Virus record (IMG/VR): IMGVR_UViG_3300028600_000011
Span: 1 to 37,195 of that record
Length of the DNA: 37,195 nt
Strand: one strand, 5' to 3'
Source of the DNA: a virus
Part shown: positions 22,706 to 29,300 of the stretch, piece after piece
Layout: the number at the start of each line of letters is the position of its first letter
Numbering within the stretch: position 1 is the first letter of the stretch
The notes under the pieces: generated by a model
The model's database searches: none
Told to the model about the DNA's origin: nothing
What the model saw: the letters and a program-made list of their open reading frames with translations, nothing else
Program-made: the position numbers and the translations under genes

Positions 22706-22723
22706 TGTGTCCAGTTTGTGTCC
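22706..22723 (+). repeat. Direct repeat 1, TGTGTCCNNTTTGTGTCC
   Basis: An 18-bp element, 16/18 identical to the copy at 22943-22960. Internally it is two GTGTCC half-sites 11 bases apart. The pair lies beside tRNA-Asn and the integrase gene, as integrase arm-type or excisionase sites do. Confidence 0.6.
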
Positions 22724-22942
22724 GATTTAAGTCTAGTATTAGCTTGGTGGTGCGCGAGAACCGCGCGGAGAAAGGCTGAAAGCCTTATATGGCGTGACTT
22801 TGAGTATTGCGTAACTTAGTGACGTACAACTGTTAATCATTAGAGTCTCAGAGGTGGTCTTAGTTAGAGGGGCTTGAAACGTATGCATAGCAAGAGTTTC
22901 AGGCTTTTTGTAGAAAGGTTGATAGATACAAAGTTGCGCATG

Positions 22943-22960
22943 TGTGTCCGCTTTGTGTCC
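22943..22960 (+). repeat. Direct repeat 2, TGTGTCCNNTTTGTGTCC
   Basis: Second copy of the 18-bp element, ending 12 bases before the tRNA gene. The spacing between copies is 237 bases, same orientation. Confidence 0.6.
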
Positions 22961-22972
22961 TTTTTGAGTAAT

Positions 22973-23048
22973 TCCGACATAGCTCAGTTGGTAGAGCAAC
23001 GGACTGTTAATCCGTGGGTCCCTGGTTCGAGCCCAGGTGTCGGAGCCA
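22973..23048 (+). tRNA. tRNA-Asn (anticodon GTT), CCA encoded
   Basis: Complete cloverleaf: acceptor TCCGACA/TGTCGGA, D arm with AGCTCAGTTGGTAGAGC, anticodon loop CTGTTAA with GTT at 23006-23008, T arm CCTGGTTCGAGCCCAGG, discriminator G and encoded CCA at 23046-23048. It lies on the plus strand, against the direction of the phage genes, with the integrase gene about 450 bases away. It closely resembles gammaproteobacterial tRNA-Asn, suggesting capture from a host and a role as attB-identity/attP core. It could also supplement host translation. Confidence 0.96.
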
Positions 23049-23055
23049 CTTAGCT

Positions 23056-23229
23056 CTAAAGGGTGCATTTGTTTTTCCTAAAATCTCCATGGTGAATAGT
23101 AGCGGGGACACGCACCTCTAGTATTCCCCATAGTTTCTCATCTTCGGCTTGCGATAGCTGCAGCAGTGTCAACTCCTCTGGCAGCTTGGTGGCCAAAGCC
23201 TTCTTAACAATAGATAGCACTTCACACAT
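23056..23229 (-). CDS. Small protein next to the tRNA (57 aa)
   Basis: 57 codons with AGAGGAACG before the ATG, which overlaps the end of the 25-aa frame. The sequence is helical then strand-like (MCEVLSIVKKALATKLPEEL, LEVRVPATIHHGDF). It ends 8 bases from the tRNA 3' end. It lies between integrase and RNA polymerase, the place where an excisionase or early regulator could be, but no such motif is seen. Confidence 0.55.
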   Translation of the reverse strand: MCEVLSIVKKALATKLPEELTLLQLSQAEDEKLWGILEVRVPATIHHGDFRKNKCTL

Positions 23230-23299
23230 ATCCACGTTCCTCTGGTTCAGTTAGCCACCAGATCATGTCTGATCCTTGCTCTCCACTTTGCTTTTCCAT
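23222..23299 (-). CDS. Very small protein (25 aa), possibly a leader peptide
   Basis: 25 codons with AAGGGACA upstream, downstream of the repressible-looking promoter at 23.34-23.37 kb. The product is acidic with a Trp-Trp pair (MIWWLTEPEERG). It overlaps the 57-aa gene and may be a leader for it. Confidence 0.35.
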   Translation of the reverse strand: MEKQSGEQGSDMIWWLTEPEERGYV

Positions 23300-23341
23300 A
23301 AATTGTCCCTTAATCATAAGTGAGTAATAGTGTAAGGGGAC

Positions 23342-23374
23342 ATAATAGACTTACTGTACACGTATGTACACAGT
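23342..23374 (-). promoter_or_regulatory. Sigma70-like promoter with overlapping palindromic operator
   Basis: On the minus strand TGTACA, 17 bases, TATTAT. The -35 region lies in a 22-bp imperfect palindrome (23353-23374) built from two TGTACA palindromes and outer ACTGT/ACAGT arms. It would drive the two small genes and possibly the RNA polymerase gene, under a repressor. Confidence 0.55.
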
Positions 23375-23448
23375 TTTTACTAAGTATTAAATTTAATTGC
23401 GAATAAAATTTATCTGCAAGTAAAATTAGTGGTAATTGACGGTATTAA

Positions 23449-23469
23449 AAAGCCGCAATTAAGCGGCTT
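23449..23469 (-). terminator. Hairpin directly downstream of phage promoter copy 1
   Basis: Minus-strand AAGCCGC-TTAATT-GCGGCTT followed by TTT, beginning about 10 nucleotides after the expected +1. This is the same promoter-hairpin arrangement as at 19.45-19.50 kb. Confidence 0.7.
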
Positions 23470-23473
23470 CAAC

Positions 23474-23503
23474 GTCTTCATATAATGTAGGTTAATCGTT
23501 CAG
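23474..23503 (-). promoter_or_regulatory. Promoter for the phage RNA polymerase (copy 1)
   Basis: Minus-strand core ATTAACCTACATTATATGAA. It overlaps the TGA stop of the integrase gene. It lies upstream of the polymerase's own gene, so it allows positive feedback on RNA polymerase expression. Confidence 0.8.
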
Positions 23504-24516
23504 GTGCTGTTAAGCGCGCTTAAAACTTGGGCGCCAATGTCAGCCGTGGCCAAGTGCGCATATTTTTGGGTTTGTATTGGGGATGCATGGCCTAGCATGA
23601 TTTGAACTTGATACAGCGTTAAACCAGCAAGGACCAATCGAGTGGCATAGGTGTCCCGTAAACTATGGGCTGTCAGCGTGCCAAACTTTTTAGTGACTTC
23701 AGGGGCATTTAAGCCTGCCCGGTTTGCAGCTTGGCGTATGCCCTTGGTGGCGCATGTACGATGTGCATTGGGTATTGTGTTATGTGGAAACACATAAAGG
23801 CTTTTGTTAGCCCGCCGGGCAAGCAGCTCGCGCACTCGAGGCGTTAAAGGCAGAACAGTGCGATTGCCAGTTTTGCCACGGTAAACAAGGGCGCCCTGGT
23901 CGTCCACGTCACTCCACATTAAGCTGACGCACTCGCTTATGCGCATGCCAGTGTCCACCAGTACAATAATAAGGTCTTTTAGTTCTTGTGACTTACAAAC
24001 GCCAAGCAGCTTAGCCTCCTCGCCCTCCCTTAGATACCGAAATTTAGGCGTGGTCTTTAGCTTCTTTACCTTAAACGTTGGTGCTTGCACTCCCCAACTC
24101 TCAGCCCTGTTTTTCATAGTGACTAGGGCCGTTGTTAGATGGTTGATTGAGGTGTTTGCCAAATGGGCTTTGCTGCTTTGCAGTCTAGCTAGCTCTTTTG
24201 AGCACAAAGTTTCAAAGGGAGTGTTGCGCTCCCACAGACTGCCATCACAAATGTGTGAGACGTTCCATATTGCGTTCTTGTGGCTGGCAAGTGATTTGCG
24301 CCGCTGCTCTGTTACATACCTATCGCAAGCCTCACCTAAGGTAATGCACGGGTCTTTGTTAAAGTTGCGTGCGTCATCAACTTGCTGTTGTTTATAGGCA
24401 GCCAAAAGTCGTGCTTCTTTTTTAACAGTAGTCCTGGCGGAATAGCGCTTTTTACCATCAGGGGTCGATAGCTCATACTGCCACTGCTGACTTCCTGGGC
24501 GTCTAAAAAGGCGCAT
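23500..24516 (-). CDS. int: Tyrosine recombinase (phage integrase)
   Basis: 338 residues. The C-terminal catalytic domain is complete: R192 (DTGMRISE), K215 (RGKTGN), H284-x2-R287 (AHSLRDTYAT), H310 (MLGHAS) and nucleophile Y319 (QKYAH). The N-terminal ~150 residues form the arm-binding and SAM-like core-binding parts. It would integrate the phage at a tRNA-Asn gene, given the complete tRNA-Asn nearby. The ATG overlaps the repressor stop as TGATG without its own ribosome site, so it is translationally coupled to the repressor-like gene. Confidence 0.97.
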   Translation of the reverse strand: MRLFRRPGSQQWQYELSTPDGKKRYSARTTVKKEARLLAAYKQQQVDDARNFNKDPCITLGEACDRYVTEQRRKSLASHKNAIWNVSHICDGSLWERNTPFETLCSKELARLQSSKAHLANTSINHLTTALVTMKNRAESWGVQAPTFKVKKLKTTPKFRYLREGEEAKLLGVCKSQELKDLIIVLVDTGMRISECVSLMWSDVDDQGALVYRGKTGNRTVLPLTPRVRELLARRANKSLYVFPHNTIPNAHRTCATKGIRQAANRAGLNAPEVTKKFGTLTAHSLRDTYATRLVLAGLTLYQVQIMLGHASPIQTQKYAHLATADIGAQVLSALNST

Positions 24517-24833
24517 CAGGTGAAGTCACTAAGAGACAACAGCTCGTTGCCAAACAGTGCCCTGTACGTGTGTGGGTCATAATATTGTGTCAGCTTTCGA
24601 ACAAACAGCGCCGGATCAACACCCAGAGTTTTAGCGTAAGCAGCATATTGCTCAGGTGGAACCCGTGCTGCGCCACTTTCAATCTGGCTGATCATTGTGT
24701 AATAGCGTAGGCCTAAAGCCTCAGCAACATCCCGTTGTGTCAGCTGCGTCTGAGTGCGCAGCGCTTTCAAAAAGACGCCTGCGTTACTTCGTAAAGCCAG
24801 CGACTCCTCATTTCTTTTGCCTTGCTTGTGCAT
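24516..24833 (-). CDS. XRE-family HTH regulator (repressor-like)
   Basis: 105 residues with one HTH_3 domain at about residues 20-75: LKALRTQTQLTQRDVAEALG, then YYTMISQIESGAARVP, typical of Cro/CI-type proteins. The short C-terminus has no protease or dimer domain of the lambda CI kind. GAGGAG precedes the ATG. Its upstream region holds a perfect inverted repeat that may be its autoregulatory operator. It shares a transcript with integrase, so it may control lysogeny or limit integrase. Confidence 0.85.
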   Translation of the reverse strand: MHKQGKRNEESLALRSNAGVFLKALRTQTQLTQRDVAEALGLRYYTMISQIESGAARVPPEQYAAYAKTLGVDPALFVRKLTQYYDPHTYRALFGNELLSLSDFT

Positions 24834-24859
24834 GACAGATCTCCTCTTCTTTCAAATGT

Positions 24860-24880
24860 TCTATAATTTTATGTTATAGA
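24860..24880. promoter_or_regulatory. Operator-like inverted repeat upstream of the HTH gene
   Basis: TCTATAA (24860-24866) and TTATAGA (24874-24880) separated by 7 bases, 27 bases upstream of the ATG. The arms supply TATAAC/TATAGA-like -10 sequences, so a bound repressor would block its own promoter. A good candidate binding site for the adjacent XRE protein. Confidence 0.6.
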
Positions 24881-24906
24881 GTCGCTGTTGTACATAGGCC
24901 CGTACG

Positions 24907-24930
24907 CAAAAAAAAACCCTCCGAAGAGGG
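24907..24930 (-). terminator. Intrinsic terminator with UUCG tetraloop
   Basis: Minus-strand CCCTC-TTCG-GAGGG followed by nine or more T. It closes the tail-lysis operon before the repressor-integrase unit. Confidence 0.9.
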
Positions 24931-24935
24931 CTTAA

Positions 24936-25163
24936 CTACAAAATGATTTTTATAAGATTTATTAATGATGCGCTGTTTTGATAACCAAGGTTGGCAAGTT
25001 GCAGCGCAATAATGATTTTGAGGTATTTGTGGCTAGTTTTGATGCCACTGGTAATAGCTGCGGCCGCGCTATTCAACTCGTATCTGGCTTCTAATTTGTC
25101 CTTTAACGAGTAACTATTTTGCCTCTCTATTTTCTCAAGTAGATTGGCGTACTGATTTGGCAT
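24936..25163 (-). CDS. Small protein of the lysis region (75 aa)
   Basis: 75 codons with AGGAGG before the ATG. The N-terminal half is helical and charged (MPNQYANLLEKIERQNSYSL, LKDKLEARYEL). The C-terminal half is hydrophobic/amphipathic (KYLKIIIALQLANLGY ... INLIKIIL). It is last in the lysis operon, after holin, so it may be a spanin- or antiholin-like accessory, but there is no lipobox or clear signal anchor. Confidence 0.65.
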   Translation of the reverse strand: MPNQYANLLEKIERQNSYSLKDKLEARYELNSAAAAITSGIKTSHKYLKIIIALQLANLGYQNSASLINLIKIIL

Positions 25164-25187
25164 GGAAGCCTCCTACTTAATGTTGCG

Positions 25188-25553
25188 CTATTTTGAGCCA
25201 AAAGCTTTAACGGATCGAAGGCCAAACGTTGCCGCCACACACCCCATAAAGCACCATTGGTACCAGTCTGGCAGCGTACTCATAACCTCAAAGGCAAGCT
25301 CAACCTGGGCAATCATGGTTTGGTCGCCCCAGACAGCCGCATAAAATATGACGCCTAAAGGAATAGTTAACACAATTGTCAAAAACTCATCTTTGAGTGA
25401 GGTGGACATGTCGTTGGCACTAGCTACATCCGCAGACCTTTCGCCGGCTAAAATTGCCAGATCTCTAGTAAGCTTGGCATCGCTCTTCTTTTCGCGATTA
25501 TTAAGCCACTTGGTACCTAGCTTCGTTAGGGCTTTAAATGCTAAAGACCACAT
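25188..25553 (-). CDS. Holin (3-TM family)
   Basis: 121 residues. A positively charged N-terminal region (KWLNNREKKSDAKLTRD) precedes two clear membrane helices, LTIVLTIPLGVIFYAAVW and WYQWCFMGCVAATFGL, with a weaker segment between. The pattern KDEFLTIVLTIPL ... LPDWYQWCFMG ... ATFGL is typical of the holin-of-3TMs family seen in marine phages. It permeabilises the inner membrane to release the endolysin encoded 11 bases upstream. Confidence 0.85.
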   Translation of the reverse strand: MWSLAFKALTKLGTKWLNNREKKSDAKLTRDLAILAGERSADVASANDMSTSLKDEFLTIVLTIPLGVIFYAAVWGDQTMIAQVELAFEVMSTLPDWYQWCFMGCVAATFGLRSVKAFGSK

Positions 25554-25564
25554 ATAGATTTTTC

Positions 25565-25981
25565 CTAAATTTTGTTGTTGTACATTACATCAGCAAGCGT
25601 AAGCGCCCGCTGGCCAACCTGATCTGCCCACTTACTGTCGAGCATTTCCACGCAAGCCTGTTTGTAGTCGCCATCGCGCAAAGCTGCGTGCATTCTTTTA
25701 AATGCAGCAAGCCTGGTGGCACCTAAATTGACCATCATGTCAATCAATACAGCTTTGCGCTCGTCGCTAAGGGCTTCATAGTACGAGTATTTTTTTAGTA
25801 GGCTTTCGGCTTCTGTAATATCATTTGCAAGCAGCGTTGCTGCTTCAGGTTCAGAGATCCCACGTGACTCCAGGTTGCGCCCGTAGCCAATTGTTTGAAT
25901 TCCTAAGCTATCTGCATAGGGGAATTGTCGGTAGCCTTCATGGACGCGTAGGAGATCCAGGGCTTGTTCGTTTGACTTCAT
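25565..25981 (-). CDS. Endolysin (T4-type lysozyme, GH24)
   Basis: 138 residues. The catalytic pattern E15 (VHEGYR), D24 (PYADSLG), T30 (QTIGYGRNL) has the exact spacing of T4 lysozyme E11-D20-T26. It hydrolyses the peptidoglycan glycan chain. There is no signal peptide, so release depends on the holin downstream. The C-terminal helices include LIDMMVNLGATRLAAFKRM, a usual GH24 segment. Confidence 0.95.
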   Translation of the reverse strand: MKSNEQALDLLRVHEGYRQFPYADSLGIQTIGYGRNLESRGISEPEAATLLANDITEAESLLKKYSYYEALSDERKAVLIDMMVNLGATRLAAFKRMHAALRDGDYKQACVEMLDSKWADQVGQRALTLADVMYNNKI

Positions 25982-25984
25982 AAG

Positions 25985-26332
25985 TTAGTCCTTAGGAAAC
26001 TCTTGCTTTACAGCAAGCAGCGCTTGATACAAGCCGCCGTCAGTAGTTAGGTTCCCGGTTGTTATGTCGTGAAAAAGCAAGTCAAGCTGCTCACCAATGT
26101 CTGGATAAGCCATTGCTCTGTTTTGCTGATATGTTGGCGCTGGCCGCGTACCGACCGAAACCCGAACAACAGCATCCAGCTCTGATATGTAGCGGTCTGC
26201 ATCCATATCGGTAGGCTCTATAGCAGGGTTATGATCGATATAAGGCAACCACCCGGGCTCCCCAGCCATTCCTGACTGGGGGCCTAGTGTCACCTGTTCG
26301 GTCTCGTGGTCGTACTTTACAAATAATTCCAT
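25985..26332 (-). CDS. Tail-associated protein of unknown function (115 aa)
   Basis: 115 residues with AGGTAATT before the ATG, overlapping neither neighbour (3-base gaps). The N-terminal half is acidic; the C-terminal part (YPDIGEQLDLLFHDITTGNL, then LYQALLAVKQEFPKD) resembles a motif seen at the C-termini of many phage tail-fibre-region proteins (IGEQLDxLWxDI). Its position, right after the tail-tip gene and before the lysin, fits a fibre assembly or small tail component. Confidence 0.65.
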   Translation of the reverse strand: MELFVKYDHETEQVTLGPQSGMAGEPGWLPYIDHNPAIEPTDMDADRYISELDAVVRVSVGTRPAPTYQQNRAMAYPDIGEQLDLLFHDITTGNLTTDGGLYQALLAVKQEFPKD

Positions 26333-26334
26333 AA

Positions 26335-29300
26335 TTACCTCAAAGACATCATGATCCCGGACAAGTTATATATCCGATCATTTGTCCAGTTCTTGTTGGG
26401 CTGTGAGTAGGGTATTGCACCACTTCCAACCTGATTAAAAAGCCGAAGTTTTATCTGACAATCAACCGCGTGCTCGGTTGCGTCAGACAGTGCACCATTG
26501 ATGGCAAACTGGTAAGGGTCATAATCAAATGGAGACCGGAAAAAGAACTCGTTTACTAGCTGATAACTAGCTGCAGGCGCTGGTGATTTAAGTGAGCGAT
26601 TCGCAGCCGAGAGTATTGGACCAGTGCCTGAGACTGGGTCTCTGACATAGCTTATGGTTGTTTTATTCGTACTACTATTATAAAAGGAATACCACACACT
26701 CCCGAGCGTTCTTACATAGCTATAATACTGATCCTGCAACACTGTACCGGACTGGACATAAACCTGACCGGGTACTTGTACCGAACCCATTGCGGGCATA
26801 TAGCCAGTCGCACTACTTAGCGTTGGGCTCGAGATAATGCCAAGTGAAGTAGCTGACGGCGAAGGGTCGTTTACTTTCATAAACAACTCAAGTTTATAAA
26901 CGTCGTCGTTTTCAAAGACACCCCAGCCTGTCGCTGAAATATATGGCTTTCGCTTTATGTCTGAGCTCCCGGATGCCGGAATAGTTCCTTCAAAAATAGT
27001 AAAACTCGTCGATGCTGTGAGATATGGAATCGTCTGAGTTGTTTGTTTTTTAAAGGGCACCAGTGTGTTGATGTCACCACTGATTGAACTCACATACAGG
27101 TTGTCAGCGTTTACATTTGTAAAGTCTAACGTCCCGCCTGAGATAGTTCCGGCTGATAGGCTGCCTGTAACGATTCGTGACCCTTGGATTGATGTTGTAT
27201 CAGTCTGAATGGCTGCAGTAACTTGGGCGGCTGTTTGCAGATTGGAAATGTCTGGGATGTCAGTTGACAACGCAAAGCCGTCGTTATTGAGGTCCGATAG
27301 GTTAAAACCCGAGAGGCTTATTCGGGCCGCGTTAATGGTGCCAGTCGTAATCCGAGCGCCATCAATGACAGTCGTGTCGGCTGCAATTGCTGCAGATACT
27401 TGCGCAGCAGTTTGTAGTCCAGTGACTAATCCGTCGGCGTAGGTTTCCATAGCTTCTTGAGCGGCTGTAAGTTCGGCCCCAGTTGCTAGATCCTCCACTA
27501 AGCCGTCGGCGTAGGCTTCCAGTGCAGTTTCTACCGCATTGACCGCGTTTGTGATGTCAGTGTCTGTTGGAGCACTTGCAAATAACAAATCGGCGTATGC
27601 TGCTGCTGCTGTTTCAGCTGCTGTTTGGGCAGCCGTCAGCTCTGCAGTAGTAGCAAGGCCTGACACTTGTAGGTCGGCGTATGCCGCTGCCGCTGTTTCA
27701 GCTGCTGTTTGGGCAGCCGTCAGCTCTGCAGTAGTAGCAAAGTCTGAAACATCCGGGATGTCACTCGGCGACGCAAACGCATCGTTGTTGAGGTCAGAGG
27801 CGTTAAGCCCCGAAATGCTAATACGACCAGCGGCGATGGTGCCAGTGGTAATCCTTGCCCCATCAATGACAGTCGTGTCGGCTTCAATTGCTGCAGATAC
27901 TTGCGCGGCTGTTTGCAGGTTTGTCGTGAGACCATCGGCATATAATTCAGCAGCGGCCTGCAGTGCAGCGCCCTGAGCCGTTGTCACATAGCCTGCCAGA
28001 TCTGCGTTTGCCACATAGTCCGACAGGTCAATTGCCTCAACTGCATCCGACACCTCGGTCCCAGTAGCGTACAGGCTGTCGTTATTCAGCTCTGAGATGT
28101 TGATCCCTGAGATTGAAACCCGTGCAGCATCAATGGTCCCGGTGGTAATCCGTGCCCCATCAATGACAGTCTCATCAGCTTCAATTGCTGCGGTGACTTG
28201 AGCAGCGGTCTGTAGGTTTGTTGTTAGACCGGCTGCATAGGTTTCGGCGGCTGACTGAAGCGCCGCTCCCTCAGCTGTCGTGATGTAGTCTGATAGATCC
28301 GGAAGATCATCGGCTTCGAGATACGAGGAAAAGTCGAGCGCGGCGACAGCTGCAGCTGCAGCTGCGGCATCGGTAAGAGCTTGTGCTGCTTCAAGCGCTG
28401 CTGCGTCCGCTGCGGCCTGTGCGGCTACAGCTGCTGCGTCAAGATTAGTCCCAGCTGTTAGCGTGCCAATATTCACTACAACTACGGCTGAGAACTTACC
28501 CACTGTATTCCGATACCTCACAGCAATGTTGTACAGCTGCACGTCTTGAAGCCCCGTGATGGTATGGCTTTCCGTATCGGCTGGCAGAATCGCCCATGTG
28601 TAGACGCTCTCAGCATTTAGCTTGTAACCAACCTCAATACATTCAACAGCGGAGGTGCCTGTCGGCAGCTCATCCCATGTCACCGTGGCATCGGTGTGTG
28701 CTGTACCGTCATCATTGAGTCGCGTAGCTGTTGTTGCAGCAACATTTACCATCGCAGCTGGTTGATCAAATAGACTAGGCGTCATATTTAGCGCAGCAGC
28801 CTCCGCATCCTCATCCCCAACGCTCCAGGGATAAATGGTTGCATCATAGATTTGGCCCTTTACCGTGACAGTAAGGTCTGCATTCATTGAGGTCTCGCGG
28901 ACCCGATAGAGTTTGTTGACAATATCTAGCGCGTCATTTGAGACCGTTATGACGTCCCCAACATCTAGCGCCATTGCCTGTGGCTGCGTTTTGAAAGTTA
29001 TGTATTCCTGACTGCGTGAGTCCCTCACTGCAAATTCAGCCATGTCTCGTGCCTGATACATGTCAGTGACACCAATCAACTCAAATTCACTGTGCAACTC
29101 GTCGTCGTTGTCTGCAGAAACATAGGCCTGATGAAGTGCGCTGCCTGCTGCGGGCCAACTAACTGTGTCGTCTTGGTAGCCTTTGTTTTCATTAGGGAAC
29201 TTTATTGTCGCCCGGTTTAACCGTTTGGATCTGTCTGCCCAGCCTAGATTGACACCGCCGATGATGTTGTCATTGCTGAAAGACATGACAGAGGTGCCCT

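Larger units (their letters stand above)
22640..22972. other. Non-coding leader between RNA polymerase and tRNA; candidate attP arm
   Basis: 333 bases without a convincing gene. Seen here: direct repeats at 22706 and 22943, a small hairpin AAGGCTGAAAGCCTT (about 22774-22788), and a plus-strand stem GCTTGAAAC / GTTTCAGGC with five T (about 22873-22908). It probably contains the polymerase gene leader plus half of the phage attachment region. A frame antisense to the tRNA is spurious. Confidence 0.5.

Noticed and set aside
22739-23068. 109-aa minus-strand frame over the tRNA
   Set aside because: It is the familiar antisense-tRNA artefact (SGSDTWARTRDPRINSP); the tRNA cloverleaf explains the sequence.
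27539-27976. 145-aa Ala/Val-rich plus-strand frame
   Set aside because: It is the mirror of the Ala-rich repeats in the tail-tip gene.
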